Below are positions 5,640-14,426 of a stretch of 36,565 nucleotides of DNA, in pieces. A program made the translations under genes and the position numbers. The stretch spans positions 1 through 36,565 of the forward strand of contig CACPLK010000007.1 in the NCBI GenBank assembly GCA_902634795.1, read 5' to 3'. The notes beneath the pieces were generated by a model. The model was not told where the DNA came from. It saw nothing but the letters and a program-made list of their open reading frames with translations, and did not search any database. The DNA is from an uncultured Prochlorococcus sp. (GTDB lineage: Bacteria > Cyanobacteriota > Cyanobacteriia > PCC-6307 > Cyanobiaceae). Every line of letters begins with the position of its first letter. The stretch's first letter is position 1.

Positions 5640-6140
5640 CTACTTAATAAGTAAATTTAGTTGTAAACATGAAGAATAGCAAACTATTCCACATGCAACG
5701 GATAAATTCAAGCTTCTAACTCCCCCAGCCTTCAATTGATTCTCACCTCCTGGCATAGGTATTCCTGCAATTATTTCACACTTATTCATTATGTTTTCGG
5801 GTAAACCCGTATCCTCTCTTCCAAATAAAAATATATCTGTATCTTTATAAATAATATTTGAGATTGAATTACTACTCTTTTTGGTTAGTGCAATAATTCT
5901 TGAATTACTAAATGAATTTTTATATTGTTCAAATGATTCATATAAATGTACATCTACATCAGCCCAATAATCTAATCCAGCTCTTTTTAAATATTTATCT
6001 TCAAAGCTAAATCCAGTTGGCTTAATTATGTCCAACGACAAATCAAAAGCTAGGCATGATCTACCAATTGTTCCAGTATTCTGGGGAATTCTTGGTTCAA
6101 ATAACGCGACTCTTGGTCGAGAACTATTTAATGAATTCAT
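5640..6140 (-). CDS. trmL: tRNA (cytidine/uridine-34 2'-O)-methyltransferase
   Basis: SPOUT-class methyltransferase of 166 aa, usual for TrmL, which methylates the wobble 2'-OH of tRNA-Leu using S-adenosylmethionine as a homodimer. The three knot motifs are visible: NTGTIGRSCLAF (about 20-31), LFGREDTGLP (about 105-114) and the IPM...SLNLS segment (about 127-148) that forms the trefoil knot and SAM pocket. An extra GGENQLKAGGV stretch sits between IPM and SLNLS. The start overlaps the stop of cobU by four bases (ATGA), which implies co-transcription and coupled translation. Confidence 0.92.
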   Translation of the reverse strand: MNSLNSSRPRVALFEPRIPQNTGTIGRSCLAFDLSLDIIKPTGFSFEDKYLKRAGLDYWADVDVHLYESFEQYKNSFSNSRIIALTKKSSNSISNIIYKDTDIFLFGREDTGLPENIMNKCEIIAGIPMPGGENQLKAGGVRSLNLSVACGIVCYSSCLQLNLLIK

Positions 6141-6694
6141 GGTATAAGATCTCCAAATTTATCTAAGTCAATTGCAGTCCCATTGATAGCAAGCCACCTT
6201 TGTTTTGAAAGGCGACTTATCAATGAGTTTAGGGTGCTCTGTCGTTCGCGAAATAAATGACCTAGTGGAGTGGCGGGAACAATTCCCCAGCCAACTTCCT
6301 CTGAAACAACAACAATACATAAATTATCTTCTGAAATGCAATTAAGAAATTTAATTTGGAAATCATCCCATTGATCGTCATCTTTTATCAGGTGCTGTTC
6401 CACTAAACCACCTAATGAGTCAATTAATATTGACTCATTTCGTTTAATCGATCCAATTGCGTTGCTGATGTCTTGTGGATGCTCAATTAGCGTCCAGCTA
6501 TCAGGTCTTCTCTCCCTGTGGATATCTATCCTATCTTGCCATTCTGAATCACTTGGTCTTGGTTTTGATGTTGCTATGTATGTGACGGGATCTTGCTCCG
6601 AAATTAAAAATTCAGCTAATTTACTTTTTCCACTTCTTGTCGGTCCTGTAATTGATATGAGTCCTTTATAATTTTTGCCAATTGGTGTGATCAT
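6137..6694 (-). CDS. cobU: Adenosylcobinamide kinase/guanylyltransferase
   Basis: Bifunctional enzyme of the late cobalamin pathway: it phosphorylates adenosylcobinamide and transfers GMP to it, forming AdoCbi-GDP for nucleotide-loop assembly. Length 185 aa, as usual. Seen: P-loop GPTRSGKS (17-24), the HRERRPDSW segment with His59 corresponding to the GMP-accepting His of the family, IDSLGGLVEQ (91-100, Walker B region) and the C-terminal VGWGIVPATPLGHLFRE motif. First gene of a two-gene unit with trmL. It fits with cobN and metH elsewhere in the window. Confidence 0.92.
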   Translation of the reverse strand: MITPIGKNYKGLISITGPTRSGKSKLAEFLISEQDPVTYIATSKPRPSDSEWQDRIDIHRERRPDSWTLIEHPQDISNAIGSIKRNESILIDSLGGLVEQHLIKDDDQWDDFQIKFLNCISEDNLCIVVVSEEVGWGIVPATPLGHLFRERQSTLNSLISRLSKQRWLAINGTAIDLDKFGDLIP

Positions 6695-6782
6695 ATTCTG
6701 AGCTATTGGATATATCTATAAATAGTGTTTTTTTGTATATTATATCGATATTGATTAAATAATAAAGGTAGGCATTGATATG

Positions 6783-6788
6783 TATAAT
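6783..6788 (+). promoter_or_regulatory. Putative -10 element of the CCB-family gene
   Basis: A consensus TATAAT lies 40 bases before the ATG at 6828, inside the loop of the inverted repeat ATTGATA (6774-6780)/TATCAAT (6793-6799). No good -35 was found. The repeat around the -10 could be an operator. Sequence inspection only. Confidence 0.4.
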
Positions 6789-6827
6789 AAAGTATCAATA
6801 TATTTATTTGAACTATTGAATAGATAA

Positions 6828-7445
6828 ATGTATAAAATTTCTAGCTTAGTTATAATATTTGGATCTTTTTTACTAATTTTATCAATTATAAATATTGGAA
6901 CTGCTAATCAAGTTAATCCAACTCTAGTAAGAGCAGAGACAATATCTGGAATTGCTTCAATAGCTTTAATAACAATAGGCTATCTATGGACTGAAATTAA
7001 ACCTAAACCACCTTCTAAGGTTAGTTTGGATGGAAAAGAGGGTTTTGAACTTTGTACTAAATTAACTGACGATCAAAGAAATGAATTGGCGTGGGGAAGT
7101 CAGCAAATACTTACTGCAACAGCAGCTAGTACAATATTAATATATTGGGATAGTAGAGTAATACTAAGAAGAGGATTGATATCTAATAGAATATTTAAGC
7201 CTGGTGAAATATGCAATAGAGCAATTGATCAAAAAAGATTAATTTCATTAGTTAATACAGAATTATTTCCAGGTAGAGATGAGTTTGATAGTGTGTTGAA
7301 TAATTTACCTGCAGTGATTGTTTATCCTCTTGAAAATAGAGGCCTTACAATAGTTGGGGGCTGGTCAAAGAGATCATTTACCAATTCAGATGAAAAATGG
7401 ATATCAGGATGGTCAGATAAGTTATATGTACTACTGAGTAAGTAG
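6828..7445 (+). CDS. Cofactor assembly of complex C subunit B (CCB2/CCB4-like)
   Basis: This 205-aa protein has two N-terminal membrane helices (about 5-23 and 40-57) and a soluble C-terminal domain (KVSLDGKEGFELCTKLTD, then ILTATAASTILIYWDSRVILRRG, about 90-120). This is the layout of the CCB2/CCB4 family (DUF2930). In chloroplasts, members help attach haem ci covalently to cytochrome b6 of the b6f complex; a similar role here is by homology. Monocistronic on the plus strand. Its last 15 bases overlap the 3' end of the convergent lptC-like gene. A possible -10 lies at 6783. Confidence 0.82.
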   Translation: MYKISSLVIIFGSFLLILSIINIGTANQVNPTLVRAETISGIASIALITIGYLWTEIKPKPPSKVSLDGKEGFELCTKLTDDQRNELAWGSQQILTATAASTILIYWDSRVILRRGLISNRIFKPGEICNRAIDQKRLISLVNTELFPGRDEFDSVLNNLPAVIVYPLENRGLTIVGGWSKRSFTNSDEKWISGWSDKLYVLLSK

Positions 7446-8090
7446 GAAGTTAATAGTTGTTTCAACCTGTTTCTCGTTAGATGTAAATACTAAAGTATTA
7501 TCTTTTTTAAACCATTTCGCAAAATCAGATATAATTTTTATCTGATACTCCTCTTCACCTTTTGAATTATATATATATCTATTGAATTCAGTATTGTCTA
7601 TTTTAAGTAAGCTTGTATCAATATTATAAAATCCTTTAGTTGCATTAATAATACTATTATCAAAATTAATATTAACTGGTTCATTTATATCAATAATAGA
7701 GGTATTTAAATCCCAATCAAAGGAATTAGTATTTATAAAATAATCCTGCTTGTCAAGAAATGATATGTTTACACTATTAAAAACTCTAATAGAATTAGTT
7801 AAATTGTTGAGAGTTGAATTACCAGACTTAACTTTAAAGTCTTGACCATTTTTAATAAGTAATTCAATTGAGCTTTCAATTATATCTATATCATTATTTG
7901 TTGGGTCAATTATGGCATTTGGACTAGTGATTCTTACGCTGGTTTGATTATTAGGATTCTCCTGAAGTAGTTCAAAATCTTTAATGTAACTTTTATTATC
8001 TATCTGAGAAGAAGATTTGTTTGATTTGTGACACCCAAATAGTGGTAATGTAGTAATTATTAGCAGAAAATAAATCGGTAAATATTTCAC
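7431..8090 (-). CDS. lptC: LptC-like LPS-export lipoprotein
   Basis: This 219-aa protein starts with a lipoprotein signal peptide (MKYLPIYFLLIITTLPLFGC, lipobox with Cys20). It continues with repetitive beta-strand sequence of the LptC/OstA jellyroll type (SIELLIKNGQDFKVKSG, NSIRVFNSVNISF, NATKGFYNIDTSLL). LptC-family proteins link the inner-membrane LptBFG exporter to periplasmic LptA. It is longer than E. coli LptC (about 190 aa) and lipid-anchored rather than bitopic. The start is GTG, sharing its G with the TAG stop of metG, so translation is coupled. Family call by pattern, moderately sure. Confidence 0.75.
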   Translation of the reverse strand: MKYLPIYFLLIITTLPLFGCHKSNKSSSQIDNKSYIKDFELLQENPNNQTSVRITSPNAIIDPTNNDIDIIESSIELLIKNGQDFKVKSGNSTLNNLTNSIRVFNSVNISFLDKQDYFINTNSFDWDLNTSIIDINEPVNINFDNSIINATKGFYNIDTSLLKIDNTEFNRYIYNSKGEEEYQIKIISDFAKWFKKDNTLVFTSNEKQVETTINFLLTQ

Positions 8091-9640
8091 TATACAGAAT
8101 TCTCATTAAATTCAATTTTATCCATTACAGGACAAGGGTCTTGTAATCCAGTATCAGGATCTAACAAACCCCAATGTAATGAGTTTTGAAAATTGATAGT
8201 GGAAGAATCAATATTTAATTGATTTAAAATTCTCATACTTAAATTTGGTACAAAAGGATTTAGCAATATACCAATAATTCGGCAAGTTTCAAGTACAGAA
8301 TATATATCAAGAGCAACAATATCTTTATTTGTTAGATCCTTAATTAGCTTCCATGGTGCACGATCATTTAGGAAAAGATTTGCACTATTGGATAGGTCTA
8401 TAATTGCATTTGCTGCATTTTTAAAATTTCTATCTTTAAATGATTGCATATATTCATTTATTTTTATCTCTGATTGAACTTTAAGAGGAGATTCAGGTAA
8501 CAAAGAATTATCTACTGGAATTTTATCATTAAACCATTTTTTAGACATTGTAATTGTTCTGTTTAACAAATTACCAATGGTATTACATAAATCACTATTA
8601 ACAATATCCACAAATCTTCTCATTTGAAAATCACCATCTTCACCAAATTCAATATCTCTTAAAAGATACCATCTCATCGCATCTATACCCCCATATTCCA
8701 AGAGTTCAATCGGGTCGAGCACGTTACCTAAGGATTTACCCATTTTTTGGCCTTCTCGTGTTAAAAACCCATGACCAAAAACACTTACTGGTGGTTTTAT
8801 ACCAGCAGAAAGTAGCATTGCTGGCCAATAAACCGCATGAAATCTGAGTATATCTTTCCCAATTACATGTATATTTGCAGGCCAATTACTTAACGATTCA
8901 TCGGTGAGTTCAGGAGAGTTTTGATCACAAAGAGATCCACTAATATAACCTAATAAAGCATCGAACCATACATAAAAAGTGTGATCATTGTTTCCAGGAA
9001 CTTTTATTCCCCATTTTAAGTTTACTCTTGAAATTGAGAAATCCCTTAACCCTTTTGAGACGAAATTGATAATTTCATTTTGTCTACTTTTAGGAGAAAT
9101 AAAACCATCAATTTGAATTAATTTTTTAATTTGCTCTTGATATTTTGATAATCTAAAAAATAAATTTTCTTCATCTCTCCATTCTAATTCCTTTTTATGA
9201 ATAGAACATATTGGGCTTTTATCATCCTCATCTACATCTTTATATTCCTCACATCCAACACAATACCAGCCACTTTGTCTACCCATATAAACATCATCAG
9301 ATTTCAAAACTTTTGCATAAAATTGATGAACTAATGATGTGTGGTCTTCAGAGGTTGTTCTTACAAAACGATCATAACTAATATTTAATTTATCCCATAA
9401 ATATTTATACTTTTCTGTGATTTCATCACAATGTAGTTGAGGTTGAAGGTTCTTACTTTCTGCGGTTCGCTCTATTTTTTGACCATGTTCGTCAACGCCA
9501 GTAAGAAAAAGTACTGTATTTCCACTTAGTCTTTGAAATCGAGCTATTGCATCACAAGCGATTGTTGTATATGAACTACCTAGATGAGGTTTGTCATTAA
9601 CATAATATAGTGGTGTTGTAATTGTGTATTTCATATTCAT
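8090..9640 (-). CDS. metG: Methionyl-tRNA synthetase
   Basis: Class I synthetase charging tRNA-Met. Visible: N-terminal ITTPLYYVNDKPHLGSSY with HLGS as the HIGH signature (about 19-22), the zinc knuckle CVGC...CSIH (about 128-150), the DEHGQKIE motif, and KMGKS (about 296-300) as the KMSKS loop. A helical anticodon-binding domain follows. At 516 aa it ends after the anticodon domain and lacks the C-terminal EMAP-like tRNA-binding/dimerisation domain of E. coli MetG; short forms are known in cyanobacteria. It is downstream of the RNB gene (58-base gap) and overlaps the lptC-like gene by one base. A second Met at position 3 is an equally good start. Confidence 0.97.
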   Translation of the reverse strand: MNMKYTITTPLYYVNDKPHLGSSYTTIACDAIARFQRLSGNTVLFLTGVDEHGQKIERTAESKNLQPQLHCDEITEKYKYLWDKLNISYDRFVRTTSEDHTSLVHQFYAKVLKSDDVYMGRQSGWYCVGCEEYKDVDEDDKSPICSIHKKELEWRDEENLFFRLSKYQEQIKKLIQIDGFISPKSRQNEIINFVSKGLRDFSISRVNLKWGIKVPGNNDHTFYVWFDALLGYISGSLCDQNSPELTDESLSNWPANIHVIGKDILRFHAVYWPAMLLSAGIKPPVSVFGHGFLTREGQKMGKSLGNVLDPIELLEYGGIDAMRWYLLRDIEFGEDGDFQMRRFVDIVNSDLCNTIGNLLNRTITMSKKWFNDKIPVDNSLLPESPLKVQSEIKINEYMQSFKDRNFKNAANAIIDLSNSANLFLNDRAPWKLIKDLTNKDIVALDIYSVLETCRIIGILLNPFVPNLSMRILNQLNIDSSTINFQNSLHWGLLDPDTGLQDPCPVMDKIEFNENSV

Positions 9641-9698
9641 AATATATTCTAATTATTATATTGTATTTTTAAAACTATTGCACACTTATGATGAACTC

Positions 9699-10985
9699 TT
9701 ATTTTGATAATGAAATTAATTCAAAAAATATTATATCATTGTTATTATTATTTACTATATTTTCAACGTTAAAGCTCTCCCCGATATTTAAGTTTTTTTT
9801 TGATTTCAGATTACATATAGTAGAAAAATGATAGTCTATAAAGTATAAAATACAAATGTTTTTATATCTATTTACCCAATTCAGTAAAATCACATTATAT
9901 ACGTTAAAAGTGTTTTTTTCGAACCATTTACTTAGCCAATATTTTTGATCCTCTCTATATCTCATAATATTTTGTCTTCCTTGATTATTTATTTCATGAA
10001 TCATTTGTTCAACATCTTCTTTAGATATAAGTTCATTATTATTTAGATATCTATTTAATTGATAATTAACTATAAGGTCAGCATATCTTCTTATCGGTGA
10101 TGTGGCATGTAGATAAGATGTTAATCCTAAACTAGTGTGAGGCATTGGATTTATAGAATAATATGACTTACCCATTGTTTTCTTAAGTAAATAATTGTAT
10201 AAAACTTTATTAACAGAATCTTGATTATTATCATTAGCAACTTTATCTATACGTTGTTGGACTCTATATGGAACAGGAATTTTGTTGACCTTAGTAAAAT
10301 TTGAAATAAGATTTCCATACAAGATCATTGCTTCACTTATTAACTGTCTTGATAACGTTGGATCTATTATCTTAAGTGTGGGATTGTTATCTTCTACAAT
10401 AATCTTTCCAAATGATTCTAATATTTCCGTAGCCCCCGAATTCTTTCTCCAACATTTTCTACTTTGTAGAATTTCTGAGATAATACTTAAATCTTCTTCT
10501 TCTTTTGGCGCATAATCTATTAGTTCATCTGCTTCTGTATAATTTAGCCTAAAGTCTACTTTAATAATACTTTGGACTATTTCTGTAGAACTAATGCTAC
10601 CATCTTCACTAAAAATAATACCTAAACTTAATGATTCTCTCTTTTCTTTATCACTTAGACTAAAAACATCCTTTATTAAAATTTCAGGAAGCATATAATA
10701 AGTATTAGTTGATAAATAAACAGTTGAAATAAGCTTTCTTGCCTTCTTATCAATAGCTGATTGATATTCAAAATATGAGGTGGGGGAAGCAATATGGATC
10801 CATAACTTATGCTGATAAGATATTTTTTCTAAAGAAATAGCATCATCTACTTCAGAGGTTTGAGAATCATCTATTGAATATGTTTTAAGATGTGTAAGGT
10901 CTTTAACTGAAGTATTTACAATATTTGTTTGTTTAAAACTAGAAATTATATTTTTAACTTCATTATCAATTAATTTATTGCACAT
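9699..10985 (-). CDS. RNase II/R family 3'-5' exoribonuclease, short form
   Basis: The RNB catalytic domain covers most of the 428 aa. The metal-binding motif SIDDSQTSEVDDAI (about 37-50) carries the four Asp of the family. TSPIRRYADL (about 294-303) carries the conserved Arg residues, and HTSLGLTSYLHAT precedes it. Absent are the two N-terminal cold-shock OB domains of E. coli RNase II/R and a clear C-terminal S1 domain; the last 70 residues are divergent and Asn/Lys-rich. It may still degrade RNA. A Zam-like regulatory role is an alternative. The gene sits between rpsR (23 bases) and metG, probably in one operon with the ribosomal genes. Confidence 0.85.
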   Translation of the reverse strand: MCNKLIDNEVKNIISSFKQTNIVNTSVKDLTHLKTYSIDDSQTSEVDDAISLEKISYQHKLWIHIASPTSYFEYQSAIDKKARKLISTVYLSTNTYYMLPEILIKDVFSLSDKEKRESLSLGIIFSEDGSISSTEIVQSIIKVDFRLNYTEADELIDYAPKEEEDLSIISEILQSRKCWRKNSGATEILESFGKIIVEDNNPTLKIIDPTLSRQLISEAMILYGNLISNFTKVNKIPVPYRVQQRIDKVANDNNQDSVNKVLYNYLLKKTMGKSYYSINPMPHTSLGLTSYLHATSPIRRYADLIVNYQLNRYLNNNELISKEDVEQMIHEINNQGRQNIMRYREDQKYWLSKWFEKNTFNVYNVILLNWVNRYKNICILYFIDYHFSTICNLKSKKNLNIGESFNVENIVNNNNNDIIFFELISLSK

Positions 10986-11008
10986 TCTATTATTAATAGA
11001 ATATTAGC

Positions 11009-11230
11009 TTACCCTTCTGGATTAACAAAGGGAAGTAAGGCAATAATGCGTGCTCTTTTAACTGCTGTGGTTAAATCTCTTTGTTGTTTTGCTGTTAAGC
11101 CTGTAAGTCTTCTAGGTAATATTTTACCTCGATCAGTAATAAATTTCTTTAGTAATTCTACGTCCTTATAGTCAATAGGATCACCAGGCTTTATAGGGGA
11201 AAGCTTTTGCTTAAATACTGAATTAGTCAT
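11009..11230 (-). CDS. rpsR: 30S ribosomal protein S18
   Basis: A 73-aa basic protein with the S18 core: [50 protein letters not shown] (about 20-68). S18 binds the 30S platform with S6. Length is standard for cyanobacteria. It is downstream of rpmG by 27 bases, the classic rpmG-rpsR pairing of cyanobacteria and plastids. Confidence 0.97.
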   Translation of the reverse strand: MTNSVFKQKLSPIKPGDPIDYKDVELLKKFITDRGKILPRRLTGLTAKQQRDLTTAVKRARIIALLPFVNPEG

Positions 11231-11257
11231 TTTTAAAAAGTGAAAAAAAGGAAATGA

Positions 11258-11455
11258 TTATTTTATTTCTCTATGAATAGTCATCTTGTTTAATTCAGGA
11301 CAGAACTTTTTAAGTTCAAGTCTCTCAGTAGTGTTCCTACGATTTTTTTCTGTGGTGTATCTAGATACTCCTGCAGAACGTTTTGCTGAGCTAGGTACAG
11401 ATCTAGACTCAGTACATTCTAAAGTGACCACTATTCTGGTACCTTTTTTAGCCAT
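11258..11455 (-). CDS. rpmG: 50S ribosomal protein L33
   Basis: A 65-aa protein with [16 protein letters not shown] at the start and [31 protein letters not shown] at the end, the L33 signature. Only two Cys (14 and about 52) remain of the CxxC pairs found in zinc-binding L33, so this is a zinc-independent form. First gene of the rpmG-rpsR run. It is divergent from pheT across 116 bases, which should hold both promoters. Confidence 0.97.
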   Translation of the reverse strand: MAKKGTRIVVTLECTESRSVPSSAKRSAGVSRYTTEKNRRNTTERLELKKFCPELNKMTIHREIK

Positions 11456-11571
11456 ATGAACTTAGCTCAACTTTTGTGAGTCTAGGGAACAAAGTACAAT
11501 CTTACTAGGCTATGCACCCTTTTTTATAAATTCATTTGAGCACCTATGTTTAACTCCTGTGAGAGCAAATC

Positions 11572-14046
11572 ATGAAGGTATCTGTTTCATGGCTAAAGGA
11601 TCTGGTCGAATTAAACAACGATATTGATGATCTGACCGAAAAGCTTTCAATGACAGGCTTTGAGGTTGAATCATTAGAAAACTTATCAGAGCAAGCAAAG
11701 AATGTTGTCGTTGGATTTGTTGAAGAAATCACGCCGCATCCAAATGCAGAAAAGCTTAAAGTATGTTCTGTAGATGTTGGTTTACCCAAAAAGTTAACCA
11801 TTGTATGTGGTGCAACAAACGTAAAAGCCGGATATCACGTCCTTGTAGCGTTGGTAGGAGCCTATTTATCTTCAAATTCATTAAAAATAAAATTATCTAA
11901 TTTACGTGGCGTAGAAAGCGAAGGAATGATTTGTTCTCTACAAGAATTAGGTATTGAAAGTAGTAAGGAAGGTATAGAAATTCTTGAAGAAAACGAATCA
12001 AATATCCCACCCATTGGAACAAAAGCTGTTGATTACTTAGGTTTGAATGACACGATAATTGAATTAGCTATCACAGCTAATAGACCTGACGGTATGTCTA
12101 TGGTTGGTATAGCGCGAGAAATATCTACAATAACAAATTCAAAATTAACATTACCAACTTTAAATTATAATGAAGACTTTAACCAATTTGAACCGCAAAT
12201 AAGAGATAAAGAAACGTTTGGTTCAGACTGTATTTACTCTCTTAGTTATATAGAATCTATAGACAATACTGGAGTCATAAATAAAAATATTTTCACAAAA
12301 TTAAGTTCTTTAAAACAAAATTCTATCAATCCAGTTGTAGATATAACAAATTATTTAATGCTGGAACAAGGTCAGCCTCTACATGCCTTTGATGCAGATC
12401 AATTAGATAATATAGTTGGTAGAAAAGTTACCCCAAATGATTTTGGTATTAGGAATGGTAGAAAAGGAGAATCAATAGTTGCTCTTGATATGAAAAAATA
12501 TAAGTTAAATGAGAATATAAAGTTAATTACATGCGACGATATTCCAATTGCAATAGCTGGGGTGATCGGTGGAAATAATAGTTCCGTAAGTGCTAACACT
12601 ACAAGAATTTGGTTAGAAGCTGCTGTATTTACTCCTACATCAATTAGAAATAGTAGTAGAGCAATAGGTCTTAGAACAGACGCAAGTAGTAGATACGAAA
12701 AAGGTATATCACCAAACATGACAACAGCAGTTTCAAAGAGAGCTGGTGAACTTATTTCGGATGAATTAGGTGGGAATGTAAAATCAAATCATGTTAATAA
12801 TGAATTTATTAAAAGAAGTATTAGTGTCAATCTTAGAATGGAGAAAATTAACAGCGTCCTAGGTAAACTAAGTCACACAGATAATAATAAATTAGAAAAA
12901 GATTCAAATACACTTCGTTATCTTGATAAGGATGATATTGAGCCTCTTTTAACAAAACTTGGTTGCCAACTTACTTCTAATACTAGTGGTTGGAATGTAG
13001 AAATTCCTCCTTACAGATCATCTGACTTAACAAGAGAAATCGATCTAATAGAAGAAATAGCAAGACTAATTGGATATGATTATTTTGATTCAAATATGCC
13101 CGTACCACTTGAGCCAGGAGTACTAACACCTACTAATATGGTTGAAAGACGTTTACGAAATTCCTTTATACATAATGGTTTTCAAGAAGTGGTGACTTCT
13201 TCACTTGTTGGTCCTGATAATACTGATAGAAATGCTGTATTAATAAAAAATCCATTACTAGTAGAGACAAGTAGATTAAGAACAAATGTATGGGATGAAC
13301 ATCTAAAGATTCTTCAGAGAAATGTATCATATGGTGCTGAAGGTTGTTGGATCTTTGAAATAGCAAAGACTTACAAAAAAGATAAAGAAAGCTTTGTAGA
13401 AACTAATTTATTAGCAGGTTCGTTGACTGGTAATAGACAAATTAGCAAATGGGGATCATCATCAAAACAAATAGCATTAGATTATTTTGAAGCTAGAGGA
13501 AAACTTAAGCAATCCCTTGAAGTTCTAGGAATTGAAATTATTGATAAGCAACTTATCGAAAAAGATTTAATGCATCCGGGTCGAACTTCTGAATTATTTG
13601 TTGAAGGAAAAAGTATCGGCTTCTTCGGACAAATTCATCCTTCTCTCGCCGAGAAATATGATCTAATTAAAGAAACATACTTATTTAACCTTGAGTATGA
13701 CTCATTGATTAAGGCCTCGACAAGGAAAACAAATTGGACAAGAATGTACAAAGATTACCCCACTGTTCCTTTCATGGAAAGGGATATTGCGCTTATTCAT
13801 TCAAGAAAATATAGTTCCTTAGAAATAATAAATCTAATAAAGAAGTCTGGTAGACCACTTTTAGAGAAAGTGGAATTGATAGATCGTTACGAGGGATCTT
13901 CTATTCCCGAGGATTCGATTAGCCAGGCTTTTAGAATAAAATACAGAGATCCTAAAAAAACCCTAATTGAAGAAGATATAAATCCAATACACGAAAAAAT
14001 AAGAACTGCTCTTAAAGAAAAATTAAACGCGGACCTCAGAAGCTAG
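11572..14046 (+). CDS. pheT: Phenylalanyl-tRNA synthetase beta subunit
   Basis: At 824 aa this is near the bacterial norm. Domains in order: EMAP-like tRNA-binding domain (about 40-150, NVVVGFVEEITPHPNAEKLKVC), B3/B4 editing-site domain (about 210-400, with NPVVDITNYLMLEQGQPLHAFD and GVIGG), B5 domain (about 410-500), a class II synthetase-like core (about 510-700), and the FDX-ACB anticodon-binding domain at the end (FMERDIALIHSRKYSSLEII). PheT supports tRNA binding and editing; catalysis lies in PheS, which is not in this window. ATG at 11572 follows a divergent promoter region shared with rpmG. It is the last gene before a 0.7 kb gap. Confidence 0.98.
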   Translation: MKVSVSWLKDLVELNNDIDDLTEKLSMTGFEVESLENLSEQAKNVVVGFVEEITPHPNAEKLKVCSVDVGLPKKLTIVCGATNVKAGYHVLVALVGAYLSSNSLKIKLSNLRGVESEGMICSLQELGIESSKEGIEILEENESNIPPIGTKAVDYLGLNDTIIELAITANRPDGMSMVGIAREISTITNSKLTLPTLNYNEDFNQFEPQIRDKETFGSDCIYSLSYIESIDNTGVINKNIFTKLSSLKQNSINPVVDITNYLMLEQGQPLHAFDADQLDNIVGRKVTPNDFGIRNGRKGESIVALDMKKYKLNENIKLITCDDIPIAIAGVIGGNNSSVSANTTRIWLEAAVFTPTSIRNSSRAIGLRTDASSRYEKGISPNMTTAVSKRAGELISDELGGNVKSNHVNNEFIKRSISVNLRMEKINSVLGKLSHTDNNKLEKDSNTLRYLDKDDIEPLLTKLGCQLTSNTSGWNVEIPPYRSSDLTREIDLIEEIARLIGYDYFDSNMPVPLEPGVLTPTNMVERRLRNSFIHNGFQEVVTSSLVGPDNTDRNAVLIKNPLLVETSRLRTNVWDEHLKILQRNVSYGAEGCWIFEIAKTYKKDKESFVETNLLAGSLTGNRQISKWGSSSKQIALDYFEARGKLKQSLEVLGIEIIDKQLIEKDLMHPGRTSELFVEGKSIGFFGQIHPSLAEKYDLIKETYLFNLEYDSLIKASTRKTNWTRMYKDYPTVPFMERDIALIHSRKYSSLEIINLIKKSGRPLLEKVELIDRYEGSSIPEDSISQAFRIKYRDPKKTLIEEDINPIHEKIRTALKEKLNADLRS

Positions 14047-14052
14047 TCTTAC

Positions 14053-14120
14053 GAGTCTAGTGTATGACTCATTATGAGTCCAAGTCTAGGACTAATACCA
14101 GACTTATTAGACTCTAATTT
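14053..14120 (+). terminator. Repeat-rich 3' structure after pheT, candidate terminator
   Basis: Within 70 bases after the pheT stop, AGTC/GACT words recur in alternating orientation. GAGTCTA (14053-14059) pairs with TAGACTC (14108-14114). Inside, GACTCA (14066-14071)/TGAGTC (14075-14080) makes a perfect hairpin with a TTA loop. A T-run (14118-14122) follows the outer stem. Together they could form a branched terminator. The layout is inferred by eye. Confidence 0.45.
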
Positions 14121-14375
14121 TTAAAAAATTTTAAACAATTTCAGCGTATCTATTCGACTAATCAGATTGTTTAATTGGATAAGAATTGCCTTCGGATCAA
14201 TAACGATTAAGGTTAATCTCGATAAACATTTTAAAAATCATCGAGAAATGTCTTATAAGTCTCATACAGGATTCATTGCTAGACCCACGATTAGTCCTAT
14301 CCTAGATCAATGAGAATTTTTTGAATATGATTCCAAGAGAACATGCTTATTAATTCAAATCCCAGATACTTCGTG

Positions 14376-14426
14376 CTTTATCTCTTCGCATAACTGTCTA
14401 TAAAGCAGTTATGCGAAGAGATAAAG
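14376..14426. repeat. Perfect 21-bp inverted repeat with 9-base loop
   Basis: Bases 14376-14396 are the exact reverse complement of 14406-14426; the stem begins CTTTATCTCTTCGCATAACT and the loop is TCTATAAAG. No T-run follows on either strand, so it is not a simple terminator. It is longer and more perfect than any other hairpin in the window. It could be a small-RNA stem, an RNA-processing site, or the remnant of a mobile element end. Confidence 0.85.

Noticed and set aside
12399-12719. 106-codon minus-strand frame inside pheT
   Set aside because: Antisense shadow of a well-conserved gene.
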